The position numbers and the translations under genes are program-made. Source: Sitta carolinensis (lineage: Eukaryota; Chordata; Aves; Passeriformes; Sittidae). From it: a stretch of 64,000 nt of DNA. Where the stretch lies: NCBI GenBank assembly GCA_032173965.1, contig CM063292.1:3548001-3612000 (forward strand), in the 5' to 3' direction. Shown piece by piece: positions 1 to 12,700 of this stretch (position 1 is its first letter; each line of letters starts with the position of its first letter). Under the pieces are notes generated by a model. The model did no database searches, had not been told where the DNA came from, and was given only the letters and a program-made list of their open reading frames with translations.

Positions 1-300
1 TAAAGCCAGTAACAAGCTTAAAATAAAACTGCTGTGTGTGACAGCTTTCAAAGTTTGCCTGTAGCCAGATGATCAATCTGTACCTAACAAGTTGCACTGC
101 TTTATATAAAGCACATACTGTTTGCAAGAGCATTTGCTTGAAATGCAGTTGTGGTCTGCAGACTGTAAACATATCATACTAGACAGCAAAAGTCTTCAAA
201 CTTCTTTTTCATATAATTATTTAAAATAAAAAAAGCCCAAGCTTACTGACCATATGAAAATGCCTTGGTGTTATATTTTTTTGTTGAATGGTGATGGTTT
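1..300 (+). other. AT-rich stretch resembling the 3' end of a + strand UTR
   Basis: There is no coding frame. An AATAAA within a run of A (about 223-230) is followed by a GT/T-rich tract (about 265-300), the usual layout of a vertebrate poly(A) site. In other amniotes CDH13 lies upstream of HSBP1 on the same strand, so this could be the tail of that gene, but no CDH13 coding sequence is recognised. This is a weak inference. Confidence 0.25.
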
Positions 301-1225
301 CTTTGGAAGAAAGATAAAAAAAAAGGCTTCTTGAAAATGTGATGATAGCTCAGAAGTATCCAAAAGTATAAACAGTAAAAAATGAGGGGAATGATTGCCA
401 GATGCAGTGGGAGTGATTTCCTTATGGGAATGGGAGATGCCCCTTTTGGGTTCCCATGTACAGCCGGGCTTTGCAGAGGTCAGAAGCTCTCCTTTAAGGA
501 GGGACAGGATGGTTTTGTACAATTTGACCCTTTGGTGTGAGTGTGGTCAGTGAGTTCCAAACAGGACACAGAGGCCAGGTGTGCACAGACACCTGTGTGT
601 TCAGGGCTCAGGTCAGTGTGAGAGCCCTCTTGACCCACAGGGCTCTGACACAATGACTTTTGGGTATGCATTTAAGCACAGAGATTAATCAAGGCCTAAA
701 TTAGTTTTTAATCAGATTTTTCAGCTTTCATTACTCCATTTCTTAAATCTTGCCAAGGCCCCCATGTCCTTGTGACGGGGCAAAGCTGTGGGTGACCATT
801 CCCCAGGGGCAGCTTTAGGCTGGCACCAGTCCTGCCCAGCCTGGTGCCATCAGGAGCCTGGGGACACTCCCAGCACTGCCCCAGCTCACGGGACATGCAA
901 ACCCAGGCACCTGCAGAGTTCTGCAGCCTCCTGCAGCCATTTGGGAGCCTTGCTGCTGAGCTGCTGCCCTCCCTCCTGCACAGCTGAGGTAGAGAAAAGC
1001 ACAGTTGTTGGCACAACTGGGATGACGTGACTGGAATTAATCTCTTGGGCTTATCTTGCTATTGACCTTATGATTCAAACCAGAGAAACTGCAGTGGATT
1101 ATTCCCGGGGATGTTCCAACAAGTTGACTTTAGATGACAGGCATTTACATTTGTCCCATTAAATGTGCAATTTCTGCTGGTTTGTGCACAGGTCCATCTG
1201 ATGTTTTATTTTTCACAAATAGCAC

Positions 1226-1256
<31 letters not shown>

Positions 1257-4200
1257 GTAGCTCTCTACAGTAGGTCCAGTGAGATGGTAAATCAGACAAA
1301 ATCCTGGTCTGGACTATGAACCACACCTCTCCAGGGTTCTGTGAGTGGTGATGCCACCTGCATTTCTCTGGAGATTGTGCCCCTCTGCTCTGGCAGTGCC
1401 AAATCAGGGCTTGTTCCAGCTGACTTGTGGCTGCTGGGACACAAATCCTGATGCAGAATTGCTGCAGCCTTAAAAAAAACCAAAAAACAAAAACACTTCT
1501 CCACACACATTGGAGTTGCAAAAATCAGGTAAGGCAGCTGATTTGTTTTTTCCAAGTAACAATTTCCTTATTAGACCAGGAGTCAGTTCAACATGGTTGC
1601 ACATAAAATTAGCCCAGCCACAAAATTCTAAATTAGCCAGTTCTACAAATGCACATATCTGGTGAAATATGGGGGTTTTACTGCTCAAGTGCTTGTAACA
1701 GCTCCATGTCCAACAGGTGCTGTGATGTAGGTGGGGCTGTGGACAGTGACAGAAATCCAAACCCTGACTCAGTCAAATGTTTAACTCCGTGTGAGTTCCA
1801 AAACACAGCCCAAGAGTGTGCTGAATCACAGAGTACAAATAAACAAACAAAGCACCAGCGTCTGACAGGGATAGGACTATTTGCACTTCCAGCAGAGTTC
1901 GGACCATCACCCATATTGCTGATTTTAAATCTCCTCTAATAGCTGGGTCTGGGCTGCACCAGCTCTCACAGGAAAAAGTCCTGCATGATTCATTGTGTTA
2001 CAGGGGAGGGAAAAAATATGTTAGGAGGAACATTTAGTGCCGGTGTAACTCAACTGAGTAACAAATTCAGAACAAGCAGTTACAATTAGCAGATACTGTT
2101 GTTGCCAAGATCGTATCATTTCCTAACCAGACTTAATTAAAAGAGCAGTTGCACTGCCTGGCATCCAGATTCTCCGACTTCAAAGCCTTTTCCCTGGATC
2201 TAAATCCTAGAAACAGCTCCCTTCACCGTGGGGATCCACACCGTGCAGCCCTCCCCAGTGCATTGCATCTCCTTTGAAGCTTCCAATTGCCACTGTGACA
2301 CAGCAACACCTCCTGTCCTTGTAGGAACCTGCAGAAACCCCCACCGTGCTGCTTTTTGGGGGCAATCAGGAATTTATCCTGATTTTGGGGGCAATCAGGA
2401 ATGAATCCTGATATATATATATCAGGAATATATAACCCCCAGGGCAATCAGGAATATAATCAGCTGTGGACACCAGCCTGTGGGAGTCCTGTGAGAACCC
2501 AGCACAGGACCCTCCCACTGGGTCTGACCTGGACCCAAACCACAGAGAAGGGCTTTGGATCAGGGGCTAAATGCAAATTTTCCATGATGTTGAAATCCCG
2601 CCGAGGGGTTGAGACCTTTGCTCTGACCTAGCTCCCATTTCCTCAGGGGTTCTGCAGATTGTTCCAGGTTTCTCTGCAGCCCTGGTACCTCCCAGCTGTC
2701 CTCCAGCTGTTTCTCCTCTGCAGCTTTCACCAGCTCCTCTGGTAGAGAAGCATTACATAAGATGGACACGTTATTATCTCAGTGATTAACTGCCTTTCAT
2801 TCATAGGTTCAGTATTTTATTATTTCAGCCTCCTGTTAGAACTCCTGAAATTTGTTTTTCACCTGTCTTTGCATCCAGCCACTAACATTCATAACATGAA
2901 GTTACCAGGTTGATTAAGTCACAAATTCATTGAGGGAACGGTGTTTCATTTTAGGAGCAAATTGCAAAAGAATTCAGGGAGTGGACTGCATAAGCCATGC
3001 ACTAACTATAGCAGAACTACTTAAAACTTGCACTGGTCAACAATTTTATTTCAAACACACCCCAACACTGTTGTGCAGTTATTTTGATCAATTAAGCACA
3101 TCTGCTGACAGAAATTACACTCAGCATGTCCCTTCTGGGTTTTTTCCCCATGAAAGATTTTCTTCCTCTTTTTTTTTGGTTCAGAAAATTATTTTAATAC
3201 CTTGCAGTAATCTATAAATAATGATGAAAACCTAGAAGGTCAAGGAGAGGGAGAAGTACAGCACATTCCCAGTTTTTACCTCTACAAGTAATAAATTATT
3301 AGCCACGTGTTGAAGTTAAAATTAAAATATAAAAGTCGTGTTTCCTAAATTCAGTCGGGTTTCTGCATGGTAAAATGAAGATATTCCAGCACATTTTACT
3401 GAAAGTATTGAATTCCTTCCTGTGAACTTTTTCTTTTGGTGGCAATGGGGCTTTCCCCCCTTCCCTGAGTCCCAGCCATGGCAGAAGACCCAGCAAAGCC
3501 CTGAAGAACAGGCTGCAGCTCTGCTGGGCAAGCCCCAGTTCTTAATTTGCAAGATTAACATGAAACCTAAAGCTCTGGGTTACTCTGTTTTGTTTCTGAT
3601 GTCTGAAATGATGCTCACAAGGAAAAGATGAAGACAAAGAACCGAGGTGTTTCCCCTCCCCCTGTGCTCCTGTCTTTATCATTTCACTTCTGATAAAAGA
3701 CAGCTGTCAAAAAATGTATTTTCCCCAAAATTTAGTGTTCCTGTAGTTCCTTTATGCCAGGGAAATGCTCGCAGAGGGGGAAGAGCCCAACCCAAAGCTC
3801 GTGCACTGTAAGAAAGATCTGCAATCAGAACAGCATCGCAGGAACTCCCACAAAAACCCAAGCCTGGATTATCAGCGCTAAGCAAAAGTGCTTAAGGAGC
3901 ATCTCAGCAGATTATTACAGCAGATTCAGCAAGAGGGATAAAAATCCAACTCAGATTTCATTGTTTTTCATACTCAATTCTTGCCATAACCACAGCAGCT
4001 GTAAAAATCAAGCACATATCTAAAAGGGAAGGGCTGCAGAGGACCCTTCAGGTGTTTCTCCTCCAAAAGTTACAGACTGTTATACCAACAGTAATAAAAC
4101 ATAATCATCCTGAAACAACACTTCAGATTTTAATGAAAAGCTCCACTGCTTCATCCCTGGTAAATTTTGTTTAAAAAAAAATCATTTAGGACTTAATGTA

Positions 4201-5975
4201 TTAGCACAGAGCTCCAGACATGCATATAATCAAGTCCTCATGTCTTCCAAAATTTCCTTCTTTCCAGTTCTAATGTTCGGCCACGTATTAACCAGTCAGA
4301 TGAGCCAACAGGTTTTGTTTCAGCTTCTTCAAAATAATTTCATCAGCTTTCAAGAGGCTGTTCTCAGTAAGAACAAACAGACCAGCACAGAACTTCCCTG
4401 CTGCCTGAAGCTCAAGCAGACGAGGAACGATTAATGTTGAACTTGCAGGGCAGCGAAGCCTCTGTGAGAATCCAAGGATATTTCACTTTATTTCAGACAA
4501 ACTTCAGCAAATTTGCTGATGTTAAATGGCTTTAACTCCGCCCATCCCTCCCCAGACAGGACACAGATGAAGTCCTTCCCTAGGTCAACGGCTTTTCTTG
4601 TTTATCCCTGCCCACATTGTTCCTTTGCTCTGCAAAGTTAAAGAAATTTCTTATTAAAATCCATCACCTTAAAGGTACTGTGTGAGAAATGCTAATTTGG
4701 TTGCACTTATGAATAAAGAATATTAATAAAACAAAGAAAGTGCTTTTATGTTCTTCAGCCTATAGCTCTTCCACTGCCCTTTAGGATACACACTTCATTA
4801 AGAAAATAGCCCTTAAAATTTTCTAATTATGGTTTCATTTGCAAATCACTGGTTTGAAGTATCTTTACCTGAGTAACAAAGCAGGTAACAGTCAGAAGTT
4901 TATGCCTCGAGGATCTGCTTTTCCAAATCATTTGTTTTTCATTGGTCTGATGTTTCACCTGAGTGTCCCGAAGCTTTCTGAGCTCTTGTTCCACTCCAAA
5001 TTAGTCAGAGCTCCTCTACCTCTGAGAGACTCTTACAGGAGAATTTCACAAAAATCAGCTCAGCTCAAAGACAACAAACTCCAGGAAATTTCAAAGCTTC
5101 TGAGAGACAAAAAGCTACAAACTCATGATTAAAGGAAAAAACTCTTACACAGTTCAACAAAGATTCACAAATACATTCCTCCAGCAGAATTACTATAATT
5201 TTTAGAAGATGTTTTTAGGAAAGAGAGGGTGAAACCATTGTCTTCATCTGTAATTCCAAGCCTGATCCAAGGGTTCATACCTTGAATGAGGCTGGCAGGA
5301 TTTAGAACAGCCATTTCCAGAGCTGATCAAGATAACACTATCAGCTCATTAGGGTGTGAGTATGCATGCTCAAACAAATTAAACTCATTTCTTGCTGATA
5401 AAAAAAACGATATCTGAGGAAAATTGAAGGTCAAAGAGATTTATCCCCGTAAGGGATTCAGGGTTTGAGAAATGTTCCAACAGAATTTAAAACTCTAGAA
5501 ACAATGCATTTCTGAATAAAACTGTAACAAGGGTCCATTTTTCTGTGTTATTACATGAGTAGCATTAAAACAAAAACAAAATAACAATGAAAATACACGG
5601 AAAGCAATCTTTAGTGCAAGGTTATTGAAGAGATAACTACACAGAAGAAAAATAAATTTCAAATTACCTCCCAAAAGAGCAAAGAATATGTCAGTAGATA
5701 AATTTTCTGGGCTTTAATCCTATTTATTGAAATAACAGCAAATTCAAAGCCCATTTTTGCAGGTTCTGGGATAATTCTTGTGCTGAGTGCTTCCAGCGTT
5801 CTCAAAGTCTACAGAACTTCAATCACCCAGCACACTGAAATCTCTAAAAAGTACAACTAAATACTATGGTAAGGTAGTTAAATTTTATGCTCCATTTTAT
5901 TGAAGTAACACAGATTTTGACAGATGTTCCTCCTCTGCCTCTCTCTCAGTGTGGGACAGCAGAGACGGAAAGAAA
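301..5975. other. Non-coding, no gene seen
   Basis: Only short chance ORFs (under 105 codons) are present. Noted contents are a 27-nt poly-T at about 1226-1252, a small repeat with hairpins at 2353-2456, and otherwise unique-looking AT-rich sequence with several TAATTA-type stretches. No splice-flanked coding exon was recognised. Confidence 0.6.
2353..2456. repeat. Short 29-bp tandem repeat with palindromic core
   Basis: The motif GGGGGCAATCAGGAAT recurs at 2358 and 2387 (29-bp period), with a shorter form near 2441. Each full copy pairs with itself as ATCAGGAAT..ATCCTGAT. The second copy is followed by a TATATATATA core and another ATCAGGAAT, giving nested hairpins. Confidence 0.75.
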
Positions 5976-5982
5976 AGCAGCC

Positions 5983-6066
5983 CAGCTGTGGTGGAAAGCC
6001 CAGCTGTGGTGGAAAGCCCAGCTGTGGTGGAAAGCCCAGATGTGGTGGAAAGCCCAGTGTGGTGGA
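5983..6066. repeat. 18-bp tandem repeat, about 4.7 copies
   Basis: Units of CAGCTGTGGTGGAAAGCC start at 5983, 6001 and 6019, with a variant (CAGATG) at 6037 and a shortened last copy at 6055. The unit is a multiple of 3, so it keeps small ORFs open on both strands (a Pro-Gln-Leu-Gly-Phe-Pro repeat on the minus strand, Trp-Lys-Ala-Gln-Leu-Trp or Cys-Gly-Gly-Lys-Pro-Ser on the plus strand). These are not genes. Confidence 0.95.
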
Positions 6067-6454
6067 ATCTGTGACCTGGCCTGGCTGCTGGGCGTTCACT
6101 GCTGTCCTCATCCTCCCCTGAGGGCTTCTGAAAGGTAAAATAATCTCATCAGGGAGCTGAAGAGAACGATCAACCTTTCTTTTACCGCTGAAATCAACAC
6201 TCCAGCCTCACAAGATTTGTTGGAGTCCTGCAAACTGTTCACAAGATTTTCAAACCTGGACACGACCCCAAGCCTTTGCATTCCAGTTTTCATTCATTCC
6301 TACCACTGCACAGTGGGGTTTTACAAGACATACTGACTGCATACATCTAAGGATTACACAGAACACCCCCAAAGGCTGCATTTCCAAAAGGGAGGGAATT
6401 TCACAAGGTCTTCAAAGATTTCCAGGATGGCTGATTCTGGTGGGAAAGAGGAAT

Positions 6455-6500
6455 AAAAAAAACCAAAAAAAAAAAAAAAAAAAAACACCAAAAACCCCAA
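6455..6500. repeat. A-rich simple sequence
   Basis: A run of about 21 A residues is interrupted by CC and CACC and followed by AAAACCCCAAGG. It lies directly beside the CR1 fragment. Confidence 0.9.
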
Positions 6501-6529
6501 GGAATTCTTTATTTGTTCTGTTTCCAACA

Positions 6530-6706
6530 GAACACAGGGACACCTTCCACCATCCCAGGGTGCTCCCAGCTCCTTCCAGCCTGGCCTTGGACACTGCCAG
6601 GGATCCAGGGGCAGCCAACCTGTGCCAGGGCCTCCCCACCCTCCCATTTATTCCTTAAATCTAATCTAAATCTCCCCACTCTCATTCCTTCTTGTCCTAT
6701 CATAAC
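6530..6706 (-). mobile_element. CR1 LINE 3'-end fragment
   Basis: Read on the + strand it shows the reverse-complement CR1 hallmarks in order: CAGGGACACCTTCCACCATC, CAGCCTGGCCTTGGACACT, CAACCTGTGCCAGGGCCTCC, CACCCTCCCATTTATTCCTT, ATCTAATCTAAATCTCCCC and CTTGTCCTATCA. It is preceded by an A-rich tract at 6456-6500. Confidence 0.9.
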
Positions 6707-7166
6707 CTGTTGCTTCCCACCAACATTTCCAACAAATGCAACTTGAGCTTTTCCAGTTTCCTACCCAGTCACCAGCTGGAATCCTCTGGTAATCTAAATG
6801 CTCAGGTTTACACCAGACTCACCTCGACATCTTTGTCATGCCTTTATCTTCAGTCCTCCTCTCCTGCAATCTCCTTTCACCTGAGCTTTGCTCGGCACGG
6901 TCCCCAGCAGAAGCCAGAACAGATCTCGGAGCTGCTTTGCATGACAAAGCCACATAAACCTGAGCACATTTCCGACCTCAGCAGAGCACTGCACTCATCC
7001 CTAACAGCAGACATCTTCACCAGGCTCGAGATTTTGCAGGTGCTGAGGCTCTGAGAGCTGGAAAATGAACGATAAAAGACTTTGGGTAGCTTAGCATGAA
7101 GCAAGATTGCAAATTAATGTTAAGTTTTAGTCAGGTTTACCCAGAGGGCAGGAATGGATCCTGCTG
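6707..7166. other. Non-coding, nothing recognised
   Basis: A 120-codon + strand ORF spans 6692-7054. Its start lies at the CR1 edge, its composition is Ser/Leu-rich, and it has no recognisable domain or flanking splice signal. I treat it as a chance frame. Confidence 0.5.
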
Positions 7167-7316
7167 TTTAGGGATGAAAAAAAAAAAAAAAAAAGTTTAA
7201 AATTTGAATCACAGGGACCTACAAGGAGTACAGCTCTGAAGAGAATGGGGATCAAACCCCCATCGTTGGCATTATTAGCACCACGCTCTAACAAACTGAG
7301 CTAATCTCAGAGCCAG
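7167..7316 (-). mobile_element. tRNA-Ile-derived SINE with CR1-like tail (TguSINE1 type)
   Basis: On the minus strand the head reads as a degraded tRNA-Ile. Box A TTAGCTCAGTTTG is at 7292-7304, followed by AGAGCGTGGTGCTAATAATG with an AAT anticodon loop, then box B GGTTTGATCCC at 7248-7258. Next comes a CR1-like body, AGCTGTACTCCTTGTAGGTC and CCCTGTGATTC. A 20-nt A/T homopolymer lies at 7168-7193. Acceptor-stem pairing is lost, so this is a retroposon and not a functional tRNA gene. The head-plus-CR1-tail layout matches passerine tRNA-Ile SINEs. Confidence 0.8.
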
Positions 7317-9670
7317 GTCTGTTTGTTCCATATTTTACCCACAGAACTCCAGCTGCCTGCTGTGCTTGCCTTTAGCTGCACGTGGAGAGGTTAATTCCAG
7401 ATGGATGCTAGAGTGCAGGGGGAAAACTCATCACCCAAGGCTTGATTCACCCCAGGACAGCCCCTACTCCAGCTACCCCCTGCTGGATCAACCACAGTGA
7501 TTAGCTCAGGGTTCCTGCAGGAAACAAAAGCTGGAAAGAGGACTGGAAAGAGCAGGAATTGTATTCCTTACCAAGATAAGGGTATTGGGCATCTCTCAGC
7601 CCCCTGGACCTCAGGCCTGCTCTTCCTCTACATTCACATCATTTAAGCCTGAGTTAATTGAAGCCCCCAGCGTCTCATGGTCGAGATAACTTGTATGCAA
7701 TGTTTTCTTGAAGCACTCAGAAGGGATACCTGAAACTCTGCCAACAAATAATGCAAGAGCAACTGGTTCTAGCTTTAAAGATGGAAAGGGAAAACCCAGC
7801 TCATTTCCTCCTGCCTGAATTCTCTACAGAAAAGATGATTTTTTTGCCCTCCTGCCAGCCAGCACGGTGACCCCTCAGCCCCAGGTGTCAGAATTCCCCA
7901 CCAAGGCCAAACTGTTCCTGCCTCTAATATCTATAATGATCCTGGCTGTCCCTCACCCCAAACCTGATTAATTAACTCAGAGATGTCTCTTCTCTTGTTG
8001 GGGATCTGAGTCTCTGTAAAGGGAACCAAAAGACAGAAGAAAAAGGTAAAAGCTTTAACTGGCACTCATCCAAACCTCTATCTTTATGTGAAGATAATCT
8101 CCTCAGGGAGGAAAAATGGCACAGTAAATCTCCCAGGACACAGTGCAGCAGCAGAATGCTGTGTTAGGCACACTCGGGGCTCTTTTGCCCCTATTTAGGA
8201 GAGGCAGGTTCTGTCACACACTTTATTCTGTCTCCTTTCACACTTCAGAGGCATCAGTGGCAGAGACAGCTCGGGGCCAGCTCCCCTTCACAATGAATTC
8301 ACTCCCAGAGCAGCAAACAATCTTGGGTAGTGATGTGTGCCTTTCCAGAATGGGAGCTCCAGCTAAGAGCTGAAAAGCTTCCTGGCAGCTCCTGGTGAAA
8401 CAAATTACCTCTCCTTTCATGGACGAGAACAAGTGGACCAAATTACAGAAGTATTAAAAGTCAGTCAAGTATTTCATCATCTACAAATGCAAATACAATG
8501 TGTGCCAGCTGAGAGAAAGGCAAACAAATTACTCCTGAAAAGATGGGCAGGGAGAAGGAACGAAATGAATTGAGCTTTAGACCTCAGCCTTTCCTCTGCT
8601 GATAAATCTCTGCTGAAATTAAATCAGATTAAAAATCTAACCACAAAACCAAAGGAGAATTCCAGTCAGTCATGCAAGAGCAAACATGATTTTGATCATC
8701 ACCCCAGCCTGGCCTGTAGATTTTTGTGTCACATGAAGCTGCAGAAATGACAGAACTGAAATCTGACCCAGGGTTCCTCTTCATTCCTTCTCTGCAGGTC
8801 CAGCAAATTCTACCCTGAGTGTTTTACCTGCAGAGAGGATGGGTGTCTGCTCTCAGCAGCTCACAGGCCATGCAGAAGGGAAGAAGGGAGAGTGATTTAT
8901 TATGAACTTTCTTTTCTCAAAATACATCTCCTCATATCATCAGAAAACATTAATGACATTCTGCAGACCTTTTTCTACCTCTATTTTTTTTTCTTTTTAT
9001 GAAACAGCCGTTTTCTTCCAAAGACAACAAATGCTGATTTATGTGAAGTGAGCTCAGAACTTTATATATAAAGACCTCCTAAAATTAACAGGCTTTAATT
9101 TCTTATTGTTTAATGATGAAGTGGAATGGTGGACCTTTGGTCTGCTCTATGAAAACATAAAATAAAACATAGTAAGAGCTGGACATCTATGATAAAGATG
9201 CCTGAAATATCTGGGAATATATAATTAGAGAATTTACTGGGGGAAAAAAGAGATAAAACCCCTCTATATTTCCTTTTTACTTTTTTTTTGTGTAAAAGCA
9301 GAAAGTTTAGCTTAAGCTTTCAGCAGGCAGCTAAAAGTAAAACACCAATTGTTTCTTAGGCTGAATTATCAGTACATGTTTCATAAGGATTAAGTAGTAT
9401 GTTGTTATTAGAGTAGTCAGTGATTCAGGATGCCAGGAGATTGGAAGATTAAACAAAAGCTAATCTCTAGAAAAGTAGGACAAAATGCTTTGTTTCTTTT
9501 TCAAGAAAAAGGATTCCCAAGTTCTCAAAAGCTGGCTTGGTAAGGTGACATTTTTTTTTCAACATTTTTTCCCATCTACCTCTTCCAAAATAATTCATTT
9601 TCTAAAAACTGTGTGTACAGAAGAGTAGGGATCAAGAAGCACTGGTGTTGTTAATTTTTTTGACAACTTA
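7317..9670. other. Non-coding, no gene seen
   Basis: AT-rich sequence with short chance ORFs only. No tandem array or clear retroelement was recognised, apart from short T runs near 8990 and 9280. Confidence 0.55.
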
Positions 9671-9673
9671 GTA

Positions 9674-9733
<60 letters not shown>
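9671..9733. repeat. (TAA)n microsatellite
   Basis: About 21 consecutive TAA/AAT triplets, nearly perfect. It keeps a spurious poly-Ile ORF open on the minus strand. Confidence 0.97.
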
Positions 9734-12700
9734 TTTTCCTCTAAATCAGACATCTCTCTGGTTGCACTGATCAGAGGCTGGCACAACAGGAAAAGGCTTT
9801 GTTTGAAGGGGTTTGCAGAGTTTGAAGAGGTGTCAGCAAACCACTGACAAAATGCTGTGAGAAGTGGTAATTTGGCAAGATATTTAGAAAATGTTAAGGT
9901 TTTTTATATGAGAAAGGTGGTGAGTGTAGAGCCAACCTCCCAGCACAATCCTACATCAGGTTTGCCTTTTATTTTTAGTACATTTTCAGCAGCATCTCCC
10001 ACCACATTCTCTATTGCAATATCAGTAGCACTCAGGACTGATAAACAGGTAGAAGTGACAATGACAAATGCAGTTCTTAATAACATAAAACACGGATAAA
10101 TGTTTATGGGACAGATAAAGTCTCACAAAATGCTTGAGGTTTTGGAAGGCGGCTTAAGTTTTGGACCTTGTAAAGAGGTTTTAGGGCTTAAGGGACTTTT
10201 TACAGCTATCAACCAAAAGAGTTGAACACTCAATTCATGCAGAAAGTTCTGAAAATGGTCTAAAATAGCCTTTGAAATGTACAAATATCTATGGTAGCTC
10301 TGGGAAATGTTAATTATCCTGCTGTACGACAAAGAGATGGCACGTATTAAGTAGATCTCTTGTATGCATCCATTAAATTTTCTCTGCACAGGAAGAAACT
10401 TCCAAGTGCAGGAGACTGACCTGGAATGGGAGCAGCACAAATATGAGAGCCCTTGGAAGGTTTTATCCAGGAGAGAGGGAGGCTTTGAAACATTTGCAAT
10501 TCATATCTGAGCCATGTCTTACTTGCCCCCGGGCTCCCTTTTCTGCTGAGAGTCCCAATTAAACAGATGCAGCTGCTAAAATTAGGGATCCTAATGGGTA
10601 TGGATAGGGCCAGGCCCTTCCTTGGGATCAAAGGCACCTCAGTGGGAGTGACTGTGGAAGGTCACCTGGGATGTTCAGACCTTTCCCAGGGCAAAGTCTG
10701 GCCCAGCAGTTGGCACTGGGTGCTCTGTGCTTCAGGGATGAGGCACAAAGCACATCCCTCTCTGGCAGGGATGCAGTGACCCGCCAGGGAAAGGATGCTG
10801 CAGGACTGGGGGTTTGGGCTGCACAGCTTCAGAACCAACTCTGACTTCCTGACTTAATTAATTTCAATATTCCTTGTCAGGTTGGCAGCACACAGCTCTC
10901 TATCCCTGGAGCCTGGGACTGAGCTCAGCCACGTTGTGGGAATCCGCAGGAGAAAAACGTTAACGCTGCTTATCCGAAATAAAGCACGTGAAAAGTTCCT
11001 CTCAACGGGATCAGGCAAATTGCAACAGGCTTAAAAGTCCTTGTTCCTTTTATCTGTTTGGCTTTGCTCTCCATCTCTGCATATCCCACTTGTGGTAGCC
11101 AGCTTGCTGTTGCCTTGTACCTCTTCTGGAGAAACACGACCCAAAGCAGCGCTCAGGGAGCCCAGGGAGGCTCCTTGGATTTGCAATTTCAGGTCGGTGT
11201 TGAAGCATCATTGCATAAACAATCGAGAGTCTGAGCTGGCTCTAAATTCAGGATACTCCAGGCTAAGGGCTGGTGTGGAATTTTTATTAATCAGCTCATA
11301 TTTTCACTAACTCATCTCCTAAATTCCTCTAGCCAGCCCCTGGAAATGAGAGTAACCATTCTTCAGTAATGGATGAGGTTCCTAGCGTTTCAGATCTCAA
11401 AGTACAAAATTATCTACAATATTTAACATCTGCTGCAAGTCTCTCACAGCTAATTATCAGCTCTTCTGTGGCTTCCTAATGAATTTCTCAGGGAAAAAGA
11501 GGCAAGGATGGACTATGCTTGACCTGCAGTGAGATGACAGAGCTCATGTTGGAAGGGAAATTTGGAAATGGTTTATCTGGAGTGAGGAACAAGGAAAAAA
11601 AAAAAAAAGAAAAAGCTGTGAGGAAGAATTTATTTGCAAATAGCCAGTTTGGAAGATTAATATCTCCTGCAGTCAGAATAAAATGGCAGAACTGGGGTTT
11701 ATTTCCATCGGAAAATAACTTTCCTAACAGACCCCAAATCAGAAGGTAGATCCATTCAATTTTACTGCAACTTTCCAATTTCAGTGACTGCTCCATTTCA
11801 AAATCAAAGACATGAACAGCACCGTTTCCAGGTGTTTTTGGCCAAAAAGCACCTGCATATATTTGGCATGTGGTGCTGAGACCCTTTCCACACACAGCAA
11901 ATCCAAAACCCCACACAGTCAGAGATTTTCATTCCCATTCACCATTGGATTTGCAGGAATTGCTGGAAAACCCAAGGAAATGGCTATTATATCCCCAGAT
12001 GATGTAAACCACCTTAACTCCATTGAAATGAATGAAACCAACTTCAGATTTAGTGGATAACTTCTGAAATGAACTGTGTGAGGTTGCCATGCTCAGCTCG
12101 TTTTGAGGGGACAAGAACCATGACAAAACCACTTCTCATTTTTAACAGGCTATAAAACAAACCCTAAGGACCCACTGAAATGATGAAATTATGAGACAGG
12201 AATGAATTCCATCCCAGCAGCTGACCTCATCCTCTGATTCAGATCTGGTTATCTGCTCAGTTATTTGAATTTTCATTGAATAATCAATTGGTTTGACACC
12301 GATTCCGTTGTACTTTATAATTTTGAGCTCACCATTCACTTGAAGAAAGAAGCTGAAGCATTGACTATTAATGTCAAGGCTTCTGGAGTGAGGTAACAAA
12401 GTGTTTTGATAACTAAACACACATCAGGAGTCAGAGTTATGGGGGCAATTCTTACTCTTCCTGAGACAGCTGGAAATTGGAAGAAACAGAATCTGGAGAA
12501 TTTTATGATCCTTTTAGTGAACATAAATTAGATATGAAAAATAATTTTCTGCATACTGATCTACAGTTACTTGAAAATTCAGGCTTGAAAATAGGGATAA
12601 TTCTTTCAGAGGCAGACTGATTGCTCTTTCTCAAATCAGCTTTTTTTCTCATCCATTACAGTTCTGTGGTGGGCACGTTTTTACCCTGAAAGCATGGAGG

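Noticed and set aside
7236..7312. Functional tRNA-Ile gene
   Set aside because: Box A and box B remain, but the acceptor stem does not pair and a CR1-like tail follows, so it is a SINE head.
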